Assembly (NCBI RefSeq): GCF_000424265.1
Contig: NZ_AUJO01000001.1
Span: 62,001-126,000 of the forward strand
Source of the DNA: Butyrivibrio sp. WCD3002
Lineage (GTDB): Bacteria > Bacillota > Clostridia > Lachnospirales > Lachnospiraceae
Reading direction: 5' to 3'
DNA: 64,000 bases
Shown one piece after another: positions 37,544 through 46,997 of the stretch (positions are counted from its first letter, which is position 1; each line of letters starts with the position of its first letter). A model generated the notes under the pieces. The model was given only the letters and a program-made list of their open reading frames with translations. It had not been told where the DNA came from and ran no database searches. Both the position numbers and the translations under genes were made by a program.

Positions 37544-37828
37544 ATGAAGTTAGAACCACTTGCAGACAGAGTTGTACTTAAGCAGCTTGAGGCTGAAGAG
37601 ACTACAAAGTCAGGAATCGTTCTTCCCGGCGCTGAGAAGGAGAAGCCCCAGCAGGCTGAGGTTATTGCAGTAGGCCCCGGCGGAATCGTTGATGGTAAAG
37701 AAGTAAAGATGCAGGTTAAGAAGGGTGACAATGTCATCTATTCAAAATATGCAGGAACAGAAGTAAAGCTTGATGACGTTACATACATCATCGTTAAGCA
37801 GAACGACATTCTCGCTATCATCAAATAA
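37544..37828 (+). CDS. groS: Co-chaperonin GroES
   Basis: The 94-residue protein begins with the typical MKLEPLADRVVLKQLEAEETTKSGI. It has a mobile loop, the conserved VIAVGPGGIVDGK turn and the KGDNVIYSKYAGTEVKLDD strand. It caps the GroEL ring during protein folding. A perfect ATAAGGAGG site precedes the ATG. groEL follows after 84 bp, which contain a GC-rich hairpin repeat. Confidence 0.98.
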   Translation: MKLEPLADRVVLKQLEAEETTKSGIVLPGAEKEKPQQAEVIAVGPGGIVDGKEVKMQVKKGDNVIYSKYAGTEVKLDDVTYIIVKQNDILAIIK

Positions 37829-39535
<1,707 letters not shown>

Positions 39536-39561
39536 GCGATAGGGACGAATGCATCCAGGGA

Positions 39562-39683
39562 GTTAAATAAGACATAGAGTGCGAAGCACTTAAATTAAAA
39601 AAGGACACATCCTCGAGTTTACTCGAAAGGATGTGTCCTTTTTAATTTAAGAAGCGTCGAAGACGCGCTATGTCTTATTTAAC
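39562..39683 (+). terminator. 122-bp palindromic terminator after groEL
   Basis: The outer arms GTTAAATAAGACATAG (39562-39577) and CTATGTCTTATTTAAC (39668-39683) match perfectly. Each arm then holds its own small GAA-loop hairpin (GTGC-GAA-GCAC and GCGTC-GAA-GACGC). The inner arms TTAAATTAAAAA...GGACACATCC pair again, ending in GGATGTGTCCTTTTT. The inner stem alone is a normal terminator. The nested outer arms make it a mobile-repeat candidate. Confidence 0.8.
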
Positions 39684-39723
39684 GGTGTGGATATATGAGA
39701 ACCAACGGTAACGAGGGAAGTGC

Positions 39724-39817
39724 GTCAGCGCTTTCCGAGTCTGATGATGCAGTGAAGTGAACCATTCAATGAGAACCAATGATAGCTCGGTCAGCGCTTT
39801 CCGAGTCTAATGATGCA
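39724..39817. repeat. Two direct copies of a 28-bp repeat
   Basis: GTCAGCGCTTTCCGAGTC(T)-GATGATGCA at 39724-39751 recurs with one change at 39790-39817, a period of 66 bp. ATGAGAACCAA precedes each copy at a similar distance. No gene was seen. The stretch joins the groEL terminator to the 64-bp array. Confidence 0.7.
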
Positions 39818-39846
39818 ACGAGCTTTTTTGGGTATGTCTAGAGTTT

Positions 39847-40142
39847 GATTACGTGGATGAATAAGGGAAGTGCCATTCATCCCCGTTAAAATAGCAGTGA
39901 ATTGAGCCTTGATTACGTGGATGAATAAGGGAAATACTATTCATCCCCGTTAAAATAGCAGTGAATTGAACCTAGATTACGTGGATGAATAAGAGAAATG
40001 TCATCCATCCCCGTTAAAATAGCAGTGAATTGAGCCTTGATTACGGGGATAATTAAGAGAAATACCATCCATCCCCGTAAGGATGGCAGAAAACTGGCTC
40101 AGGATTACGGGGATGATCAAAGAAAATGATATCCATCCACGT
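39847..40142. repeat. 64-bp hairpin repeat array, copy B (five units)
   Basis: GATTACGKGGAT recurs at 39847, 39911, 39975, 40039 and 40103, always 64 bp apart. Units 1-3 are nearly identical over the full length, including the half-unit GTTAAAATAGCAGTGAATTG. Units 4-5 diverge in that half but keep both arms. Each unit pairs ACGTGGATGAAT with ATTCATCCCCGT around a 12-nt loop, with one T-C mismatch in units 1-2. The same family forms copy A at 16725. The period is not a multiple of three, and no long frame crosses the array. Confidence 0.9.
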
Positions 40143-40151
40143 ATAGCAAGC

Positions 40152-40189
40152 AACAAATCAACCGTAACAAATCAACGTAACAAATCAAC
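40152..40189. repeat. Three short tandem copies of AACAAATCAAC
   Basis: The 11-bp word occurs at 40152, 40166 and 40179 with GT-containing joins, immediately after array B. The rest of the gap to 40380 is AT-rich, with nothing else recognisable. Confidence 0.6.
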
Positions 40190-40380
40190 AAATCCATCAA
40201 GAGAATGCACCTACCAAAGAAAACCATCTGGCGAACGTCTCTGTCACTTCCCGAGTTTATTAAATTTTAATAGAATATTTAACAAAATATAGCACACTAC
40301 TACTGTTATGACACTTATTCAAATGATATTATGTTAACAGATGGGTATTTTTGATTTCTTTAAATAGGAGAATATGCCTT

Positions 40381-41439
40381 ATGAAAATGTTTAACGGAAA
40401 AAGTGCATCAGGAAGCGTAGCAGATGCATCCAGAGGTCTGTCAGTCCCCAAGCTTATCATTTTTACATGTGACGAGAAGAATTTTGATAAGAACGTTGCC
40501 GAAATTGAGCAGAAGTTCCCCGGTGTTCCCAGCATTGGTTGTGTTGGTATGAGCTATGATTCCGCTATTCAGGAGTCAGGACTTCAGATCACAGCTTTTA
40601 CAGAGGGAGTCAAAGTCAGGACCGGCGTTCTTGAGAAGGTATCAACAATGCCTGCTCGTGATGTTGGAAGACTTGAGAAGGACCTTGACGAGATTAAGCC
40701 CGGCAAGGAGAATACTGCAATAATCGATTTCTGTGCAGGAAATGACGCTGCAGTTCTTACCACACTCAGAAGCCTTCTTGACAGATATAATCTTCAGGTT
40801 ATGGGCGCTACAGGTGATGCCGGCAAGGTTTCCTTAAACGGTAAGGTATATGAAGATGCCATGAGTTATGCCGTTATCAAAAATGAGGGCGGCAAGGTTA
40901 AATCCTATAAGGAGAACATCTACGAGCCCATGGATAACCGTCAGCTTATCGCATCCAAGACAGATAAGGCTAAGTATTATCTTGGAGAGCTTAACGGACG
41001 CTCCGCAAAACAGGTTTATATGGATCTGACAGGCGCAAAGTCTGATAAAGAAATCATCGACCAGACCTTCAAGAATCCTCTTGGAAAGATGATAGGAAAT
41101 GATGTTTGCATCTGCTCCATCAAGGATGTAGCAGGAAGCGGACTTATCCTGTACAGACAGATAAATGACTCTGATATTCTCACACTTCTTGAGATGAAGA
41201 ATCCCATGGAAGTAGCTGAGCATACAGTGAACAAAATAAGAAATGATTTTTCGAAAATATCGGGTATATATTCAGTCAACTGTATCTTCAGATATCTGGT
41301 TCTGAAGGAAAGAGGAGAGCTGAACAGCTATCTTGGAAAGATAGCACAGCTTGGACCTTCCTGCGGACTTATTGGATTTGGAGAGCATTACAATACCCAA
41401 TTTGTTAACCAGACAATGACCTGTATTGTATTTGAATGA
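40381..41439 (+). CDS. FIST-domain sensor protein
   Basis: The ATG at 40381 follows TAGGAG and gives 352 residues ([19 protein letters not shown]). It lacks signal and membrane segments. The N-terminal half is FIST_N ([31 protein letters not shown]...). The C-terminal half is FIST_C ([43 protein letters not shown]). FIST proteins are thought to bind small ligands such as amino acids and to feed into chemotaxis or kinase signalling. The next gene, a soluble chemoreceptor, starts 13 bp later, so the pair probably forms one cytosolic sensing unit. Confidence 0.87.
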   Translation: MKMFNGKSASGSVADASRGLSVPKLIIFTCDEKNFDKNVAEIEQKFPGVPSIGCVGMSYDSAIQESGLQITAFTEGVKVRTGVLEKVSTMPARDVGRLEKDLDEIKPGKENTAIIDFCAGNDAAVLTTLRSLLDRYNLQVMGATGDAGKVSLNGKVYEDAMSYAVIKNEGGKVKSYKENIYEPMDNRQLIASKTDKAKYYLGELNGRSAKQVYMDLTGAKSDKEIIDQTFKNPLGKMIGNDVCICSIKDVAGSGLILYRQINDSDILTLLEMKNPMEVAEHTVNKIRNDFSKISGIYSVNCIFRYLVLKERGELNSYLGKIAQLGPSCGLIGFGEHYNTQFVNQTMTCIVFE

Positions 41440-41452
41440 GGGAGAGACGAAT

Positions 41453-42412
41453 ATGTTTACAGATATTTTTAAAAAGAAAACAGAGGAAGTTAATATCGAA
41501 GTAAACGCTCCTAAGGCAGATATGGATGAGAGTAAGAAGAAATCGCTTATCTATATTGCCGATTCTGTAAAAAAATTCCAAAAGGAGCTCGTTCAGAACG
41601 AGGTTAGCTCTCTTACAGAAATCCATGATATGGGCGAAGCTGTAGAGAATGTTATTAAGAGTAACAATGACCTAAGAGATCAGATGGATGCTTTTAATGA
41701 GATGTTCGCAGCTGTAAACGAAAGCGCCGGTAAGTTTGAAGATGTTAAGGTTAATATCTTGAACAGCGTTCAGAATGCTCAGAATAAAGTATCTGAATTA
41801 AAGGACAGCTCCAATGAAGTAAGAGCAAGCTTTGATGAGATGACACAGGGCTTTGAGAACTTCAAGAGTGCTGTTGATCAGATTTCAGACTACATGAAAA
41901 AGATCATCGGTATCGCAACCCAGACTAACCTACTTGCACTTAATGCTTCAATCGAAGCTGCAAGAGCCGGAGCTGCCGGTAAAGGCTTCGCCGTTGTTGC
42001 TACGGAAGTAAGAGAGCTGGCAGATGAGATCAAGGTAATGATCAGTCAGGTTAATGCTTCAATCGATGCGGCCGGCGAAGAGAGTGAGAAGCTTTCCATC
42101 AGCATGCAGAATTCCATTGCTGCCATGGATAAGAGCATTCAGGAAGTTGATGAGACCAATGCAACCTTTGATGAGATCATCGAGAGTGCAAACGGTGCCA
42201 ATGTAGTTCAGGAGGAAATCTCCGACACTGCGGACACCGCTTCTGATGAGCTTAACAGAATAGGCAACAGCTTCACGGAGATCAACAGGAAGTACGATGC
42301 CCTTGTTAATCAGCTTGACAGAGTTAATTCCCTGGGCACCACTAAGAGTAGTGTGTTCGAGCATATTGATAATCTGGTATCTCAGATAGAGCCTATTGTA
42401 AAAGATAAATAA
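41453..42412 (+). CDS. Soluble methyl-accepting chemotaxis protein
   Basis: The start at 41453 follows GGGAGAGACG. The 319-residue protein has no membrane helix and no periplasmic domain. It is a long coiled coil with the conserved MCP hairpin tip [40 protein letters not shown] (about residues 155-195), which contacts CheA and CheW. With no ligand-binding domain of its own, it probably receives input from the FIST protein encoded just upstream. A terminator follows. Confidence 0.92.
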   Translation: MFTDIFKKKTEEVNIEVNAPKADMDESKKKSLIYIADSVKKFQKELVQNEVSSLTEIHDMGEAVENVIKSNNDLRDQMDAFNEMFAAVNESAGKFEDVKVNILNSVQNAQNKVSELKDSSNEVRASFDEMTQGFENFKSAVDQISDYMKKIIGIATQTNLLALNASIEAARAGAAGKGFAVVATEVRELADEIKVMISQVNASIDAAGEESEKLSISMQNSIAAMDKSIQEVDETNATFDEIIESANGANVVQEEISDTADTASDELNRIGNSFTEINRKYDALVNQLDRVNSLGTTKSSVFEHIDNLVSQIEPIVKDK

Positions 42413-42420
42413 CATGATTT

Positions 42421-42460
42421 AAGGTCTGTAACCCGAACGGTTGCAGACCTTTATTTTTTT
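42421..42460 (+). terminator. Terminator of the FIST-MCP operon
   Basis: AAGGTCTG and CAGACCTT pair, extended by GTAACC/GGTTGC-like bases, followed by TATTTTTTTT. Confidence 0.88.
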
Positions 42461-42558
42461 TGAAACAATCTGGAATGCGTGGTTTTTTTATATCTGATGC
42501 ATATATTATAGTGACAATAAAAATATAAATTTAATCTGATATTGCAGGAGGAAATGAT

Positions 42559-43581
42559 ATGCCTAAGACAGCGTCAGAAATATTCAATAAAAAACTATAT
42601 GCTTCTGATTCAGTAAGAGCGATAGAACAGCGTGTGAATCAAACCTGGATGCACACGAGTGTTGTAGATCCAAATAGATCGATTTTAATGGATCTGTTTG
42701 AGGGATTTTGTGGCCTTGTTGAGAATGACCCCAATTTAATAGAGAATGGGCTTGAAAAACTTGAGAACTTCAACAAATTTCTTACAGAGCCTCAAGATGA
42801 TGGAAGAACCGGTTTTGATATTCTTACAGACGGTTTATCAAAGGCAGATACTGAGACATTTTTTAGTGATCTGAGAAGATTCAATAGGGATCTCGATTGG
42901 GGTCTTGACATGGAGAAAATTGAGGAGATAAAAAATGAGAAGGTTGCTTCAATCGTTGATGAAAAGATTTCGGTCAGACCTACTACATTTAATGATTTGC
43001 TTGACAATGTACGAAAAAGTGAATCGAATGTCTCAAGAACAAGTTCAATGCGAGCTACAACAGTAGAGAATGTGATTGATAAATCCGAGGACATGGCTAA
43101 GGCACCGGATCTCTATAATGAAAAAGAAACTGCATGGGCATTGAATCTTAAGAATCAGGCGAAAGCTGCCAAGGGTAAGATGAATTCATCACAGTATAAT
43201 AAATTCTATGATGAAATCAAAGTATTCACCAACCTGGCAGAAAAGATTATTGAAGCCAAAGAAAATTATAAGACCAATATGCCTCTTAGCAGTTTCAACT
43301 CAGACACACGTAAAAGATTGTCCAAGTATGCCAAAAACGGAATAGTCGAAAATATTGATATTTTAAGGGCTTATTCTAAATCCTGGAACCAGGTGAAGAA
43401 AAAAGCCAACGATTATCAGAACTATAAACTCAATGAGAAGCACTTCACAAGAGATCCTAAGGTAAAGCCCGGACATACTCTTGATGTCAGCGGCAAGAAG
43501 AAGTTTGCTCTTATGGATCAGATTTTCGGAAAAACACCAAGAGAGGTGCAAAAGGTAAATAACGTGCAGAGAGCTAAGTGA
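42559..43581 (+). CDS. Orphan helical protein of unknown function
   Basis: The 340-residue protein has no signal peptide, membrane helix or motif that I recognise. It is rich in charged residues and predicted helix throughout. The N-terminal 110 residues (TASEIFNKKLYASDSVRAIEQRV...) are acidic. The C-terminal 150 residues are very basic (KNQAKAAKGKMNSSQYNKFYDEIKVF, SWNQVKKKANDYQNYKL, GKKKFALMDQIFGKTPREV). AGGAGGAAATGAT precedes the ATG and a terminator follows, so it is its own transcription unit. Codon use is less regular than in its neighbours. It could be structural, regulatory or effector-like. None of these is supported. Confidence 0.75.
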   Translation: MPKTASEIFNKKLYASDSVRAIEQRVNQTWMHTSVVDPNRSILMDLFEGFCGLVENDPNLIENGLEKLENFNKFLTEPQDDGRTGFDILTDGLSKADTETFFSDLRRFNRDLDWGLDMEKIEEIKNEKVASIVDEKISVRPTTFNDLLDNVRKSESNVSRTSSMRATTVENVIDKSEDMAKAPDLYNEKETAWALNLKNQAKAAKGKMNSSQYNKFYDEIKVFTNLAEKIIEAKENYKTNMPLSSFNSDTRKRLSKYAKNGIVENIDILRAYSKSWNQVKKKANDYQNYKLNEKHFTRDPKVKPGHTLDVSGKKKFALMDQIFGKTPREVQKVNNVQRAK

Positions 43582-43644
43582 TTAACGCAGGAAGCAGTTA
43601 GTACTTTGGTTGTTTATGCATACAAACAGAATAATGAATGATAA

Positions 43645-43677
43645 AAGGTCTTTGGCAATGGTGCCAAGGGCCTTTTT
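43645..43677 (+). terminator. Terminator of the orphan gene
   Basis: AAGGTCTTTGGCA and TGCCAAGGGCCTT form a 13-bp stem with two G-U pairs and an ATGG loop, followed by six T. Confidence 0.9.
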
Positions 43678-43734
43678 TCTGTGCTTTTCTGTGCAATTCT
43701 CTAGGAAACCCAAAACCACCAAAACAGTTTAGCG

Positions 43735-43761
43735 TTGACAAATAAAAAAGCAGGCTATAAT
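43735..43761 (+). promoter_or_regulatory. Promoter of the fatty acid synthesis operon
   Basis: TTGACA (43735-43740) and TATAAT (43756-43761) have a 15-bp spacer. TAATAT two bases later gives 17 bp, the same arrangement as at groESL. Confidence 0.75.
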
Positions 43762-43774
43762 ATTTCAAATGTAA

Positions 43775-43797
43775 TTAGCTAAATAATATTTAACTAA
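43775..43797 (+). promoter_or_regulatory. 23-bp palindromic operator candidate of the fab operon
   Basis: TTAG-C-TAAATA-A-TATTTA-A-CTAA is a palindrome with one unpaired position per arm. It lies 13 bp after the -10 and directly before the acpP ribosome site, an ideal place for a repressor. It does not match the 17-bp FapR box. A MarR-type (FabT-like) regulator is one possibility. Confidence 0.6.
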
Positions 43798-43813
43798 AAA
43801 GGAGATAACTAAA

Positions 43814-44041
43814 ATGAATTTAGATGAAATCAAAGAAGTCATTGCAGACACACTTGGAGTAGATGAGGACAAGGTTACACCTGATGCAAACCTCATTGAT
43901 GATCTTGGGGCTGATTCATTGGCAATCGTTGAACTTCACATGGAGATCGAGGAGAAGCTTGGAATCAAGATCCCGGATGAAGTAATTTCAGAGCTTCACA
44001 CAGTAAGTGACGTTCTTGAAGCTATCAACAAAAACAAATAA
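43814..44041 (+). CDS. acpP: Acyl carrier protein
   Basis: The 75-residue acidic four-helix protein carries fatty acyl chains on 4'-phosphopantetheine. The attachment Ser35 lies in DDLGADSLAIVEL. It is the first gene of the fatty acid synthesis operon, with AAAGGAG as ribosome site and accD 18 bp downstream. Confidence 0.97.
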   Translation: MNLDEIKEVIADTLGVDEDKVTPDANLIDDLGADSLAIVELHMEIEEKLGIKIPDEVISELHTVSDVLEAINKNK

Positions 44042-44059
44042 GAAAAGCCGGAGGTACAT

Positions 44060-44911
44060 ATGGGACCTTTAATGAATGCGATATCCTTTCCAGCAAAGGT
44101 AAAAAAGGATATTGGTGATGCTTTTTTGAAGAAAGATATGGAGCCTGTTTTTATCACCTGCAAATCCTGCGGAAGAAGAGCACTGAAAAAAGACTGGCAG
44201 AATAATTTCTATGTATGCCCTGTTTGCGGTAAGTACAGAAGCATCGGCGCATACTACAGATTATCGCTGATTCTGGATCCTGGAACTTTTTTCGAGCTTA
44301 ATGCTGAGCTTAAGGCTGAGGATCCTATGGATTTTCCGGAGTACAAGGATAAGCTGCTAAAACAAAAGCAGACCACTGGACTTGAAGAAGCAGCTGTGAC
44401 AGCCATAGGAAAAATCGGCGGTCACAAGGTAACGGTAATAGTGCTGGACAGCCGCTTTTTTATGGGAAGCATGAGCAGCATAGTTGGTGAGAAGGTTACA
44501 AGAGCCATTGAGTATGCCACAGAGAAAAAGCTGCCCCTTATCATTTTTTCGGCAAGTGGGGGAGCCAGAATGCAGGAAGGAATTTACAGCCTGATGCAGA
44601 TGGCGAAGACTGCGGCAGCTATAGAGGAATTCAATGCCTCAGGCGGACTGTATATCAGCTATTTAACGCATCCCACAACAGGCGGCGTCACAGCCAGCTT
44701 TGCTTCTCTTGGAGATATTACATTGGCTGAGCCGGGAGCGCTTATAGGCTTTGCGGGACCAAGAGTAATCGAGCAGACAATCCATAAAAAGCTTCCAAAG
44801 GGCTTTCAGCGAAGTGAGTACCTTGAGAGCCATGGCTTTGTGGACAAGATAGTGCCAAGAGATCAGATGAGAGCAACTCTTTTAAAGCTGTTAGAGCTTC
44901 ATAGCAGGTAA
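44060..44911 (+). CDS. accD: Acetyl-CoA carboxylase carboxyltransferase beta subunit
   Basis: The 283-residue protein starts with the N-terminal zinc ribbon CKSCGRRALKKDWQNNFYVCPVCG (four Cys, about residues 32-55). Typical carboxyltransferase motifs follow: SSIVGEKVTRAIEYA, FSASGGARMQEGIYSLMQM, SYLTHPTTGGVTASFASLGD and EPGALIGFAGPRVIEQTI. With AccA it transfers carboxyl from biotin to acetyl-CoA to make malonyl-CoA. GGAGGTACAT precedes the ATG. Confidence 0.97.
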   Translation: MGPLMNAISFPAKVKKDIGDAFLKKDMEPVFITCKSCGRRALKKDWQNNFYVCPVCGKYRSIGAYYRLSLILDPGTFFELNAELKAEDPMDFPEYKDKLLKQKQTTGLEEAAVTAIGKIGGHKVTVIVLDSRFFMGSMSSIVGEKVTRAIEYATEKKLPLIIFSASGGARMQEGIYSLMQMAKTAAAIEEFNASGGLYISYLTHPTTGGVTASFASLGDITLAEPGALIGFAGPRVIEQTIHKKLPKGFQRSEYLESHGFVDKIVPRDQMRATLLKLLELHSR

Positions 44912-44972
44912 ATGCAGCTGCCAGGATAGGAATATCGTAAGGGATTAATTTGTTACCCGGAGGTAAGGTCAG

Positions 44973-45977
44973 ATGATAGAAACGATACTAAAAAAGGTCG
45001 AGAAGATAGACGAACAGATAGAGGCTCTTAAGGCTACGGCAGGTAAGGAAACAAAAGCGCTTGTAAAGAAGACAAATGAAAGTGATGAGAAGCTTGAGAG
45101 TGTAACCTCTGAGTATGATAGCTGGAACAGACATTCAAAAGAGATCGATAAGCTAAAAGAAATGCGAGGCTTTTTCCTTAGCGAGTGCAGAAAGCTGAGC
45201 CCTGATGAAAAGGTCTATCTTGCAAGGCACAATGCAAGACCTCATATTGATGATTTTATCGAAGGCCTTTTTACAGATTTTTTTGAGCAGAAGGGCGATC
45301 ATCTTTTTGATGAGGATAAGAGTATTTACGGAGGAATCGCAAAATTTCACGGGATTCCCGTTACTGTTCTTGGACACAGGAAAGGCCACAGCATAGAAAA
45401 GAGCATCGAATATAACTTCGGAATGCCATGCCCTGAAGGATATCGAAAGGCTTTAAGGCTTATGAATCAGGCTGAAAAGTTCAGGCGTCCCATAATCACC
45501 TTCATCGATACTCCGGGAGCATATCCCGGAATGGAGGCAGAGGAGCATGGACAAGGGGAAGCCATTGCCATGAATCTTGCAAAGATGAGTCAGTACCATG
45601 TGCCGGTTATATCTGTTGTTACCGGGGAGGGAAATTCGGGAGGAGCCCTGGCAATAGGTGTTGCCAACAGAGTGCTGATGCTTGAAAACGCCGTTTATTC
45701 GATTCTTAGCCCTGAAGGCTTTGCCAGCATTCTTTGGAAGGATTCCGGAAGACACAGGGAAGCCTGCGAGCTAATGAAGCTTACCGCTGATGATCTTTTT
45801 GTGGCAGGGATAGCAGATGAAGTGATAAAGGAACCTCTTGGGGGAGCACAGAGGGATTATAAGAACGTTATGAAAAATACAGATGAAGTGATTTATAACC
45901 ATCTGAAGGAACTGATGAGTCTTTCGGAAGCAGAGCTCAAGAGTGACAGACAGATGAAATTCAGGAAGATCGGATGA
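44973..45977 (+). CDS. accA: Acetyl-CoA carboxylase carboxyltransferase alpha subunit
   Basis: The 334-residue AccA has an N-terminal coiled-coil region and then the carboxyltransferase core with RPHIDDFIEGLFTDFFEQKGDHLF, GMPCPEGYRKALRLMNQAEKF, TFIDTPGAYPGMEAEEHGQGEAIAMNL, VTGEGNSGGALAIGVANRVLMLENAVYSILSPEGFASILW and the C-terminal EPLGGAQRDY. It pairs with AccD. The biotin carrier and carboxylase genes (accB, accC), often found in such operons, are absent here and must lie elsewhere. fabH starts 4 bp after its stop. Confidence 0.97.
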   Translation: MIETILKKVEKIDEQIEALKATAGKETKALVKKTNESDEKLESVTSEYDSWNRHSKEIDKLKEMRGFFLSECRKLSPDEKVYLARHNARPHIDDFIEGLFTDFFEQKGDHLFDEDKSIYGGIAKFHGIPVTVLGHRKGHSIEKSIEYNFGMPCPEGYRKALRLMNQAEKFRRPIITFIDTPGAYPGMEAEEHGQGEAIAMNLAKMSQYHVPVISVVTGEGNSGGALAIGVANRVLMLENAVYSILSPEGFASILWKDSGRHREACELMKLTADDLFVAGIADEVIKEPLGGAQRDYKNVMKNTDEVIYNHLKELMSLSEAELKSDRQMKFRKIG

Positions 45978-45981
45978 AAAT

Positions 45982-46929
45982 ATGAGAAAAATATCGATAG
46001 TCGGGACCGGAATGGCCGTGGCAGGCAAAAGGGTCACAAATGATGACCTTTCCAAGCTGGTTGATACTAATGATGAATGGATAACTACAAGGACAGGTAT
46101 AAAGGAAAGACGGTTCTGCGACGAGGGGGAGAGTACATATACCTTGGCAGAGACTGCGGCAAGAGAGGCAATCGCAAGATCAGGCATAAGCATTGGGGAC
46201 ATTGATGCGATTGTATGCGCTACAGTTTCGGCAGAATATGTTACACCAAGCCTTTCATGTATAGTACAAAGACAGCTTGGGCTGAAAGAGGACATTCCGG
46301 TTCTTGATGTAAATGCGGCCTGCAGCGGATTTATATATGGACTTGAGGTTATAAGGGGACTGCTTGATGGAAGCGATGGAAAGTATGGCCTTGTAATTGG
46401 CTGTGAACAGTTATCAAGGCTAATGGATATGACAGACAGAAGCACCTGCGTACTTTTTGGGGACGGTGCCGGGGCTGCTGTAGTGAAGCTAAGTGAAGAA
46501 AAGTCATACGCCTCCGTTCTTGGGGCAAGGGGAGGCTACGAGATACGTGTTGAAGGCGCAGGGCCTGTAGTCACCAAGATAAAAATGGATGGCAGCGAAG
46601 TTTTCAAATTTGCCACCGCTGCAATTCCAAAATGTATAGGTGCACTGCAAGCTAAAACAGGTATCAGTCTGGATGAAGTTAGTCAGATAATATGCCATCA
46701 GGCTAATGCCAGGATTCTTGATCACTGTGTGAAAAAGCTTAAGGCGGATCCGGATAAGTTTTATAAAAATATGGACAGATACGGAAATACCAGCGCTGCC
46801 TCAGTGCCAATGGCTCTTGATGAACTGGTTAAACTGGGGAGAATCCACAACGGAGATAAACTGATGCTGGTGGGCTTTGGCGGAGGACTTACCTGGGCCG
46901 GTGTGCTTATTGAATACGATGGAAAGTGA
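45982..46929 (+). CDS. fabH: Beta-ketoacyl-ACP synthase III
   Basis: The 315-residue KAS III condenses acetyl-CoA (or another primer) with malonyl-ACP to start chain synthesis. The Cys-His-Asn triad is Cys114 (VNAACSGFIYG), His239 (ICHQANARI) and Asn269 (RYGNTSAASVP). The C-terminal GFGGGLTWAGVLIEY is typical. Spacing to accA is 4 bp. Confidence 0.97.
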   Translation: MRKISIVGTGMAVAGKRVTNDDLSKLVDTNDEWITTRTGIKERRFCDEGESTYTLAETAAREAIARSGISIGDIDAIVCATVSAEYVTPSLSCIVQRQLGLKEDIPVLDVNAACSGFIYGLEVIRGLLDGSDGKYGLVIGCEQLSRLMDMTDRSTCVLFGDGAGAAVVKLSEEKSYASVLGARGGYEIRVEGAGPVVTKIKMDGSEVFKFATAAIPKCIGALQAKTGISLDEVSQIICHQANARILDHCVKKLKADPDKFYKNMDRYGNTSAASVPMALDELVKLGRIHNGDKLMLVGFGGGLTWAGVLIEYDGK

Positions 46930-46997
46930 TAAGGGGAATCAAGAGGAATAATCCTATCAATAAGCGCGCAGTCAAATCCATAAATAAAGGTGAAAAC

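Noticed and set aside
39847-40142. CRISPR array
   Set aside because: The whole 64-bp unit repeats, including the part that would be a spacer, no constant direct repeat alternates with unique spacers, and no cas genes are near.
40083-40292. 69-residue frame at the end of array B
   Set aside because: It consists of repeat sequence and low-complexity AT-rich DNA, without a ribosome site.
43775-43797. FapR box upstream of acpP
   Set aside because: Only the outer TTAG...CTAA resembles FapR, and the spacing (23 bp rather than 17) and core differ.
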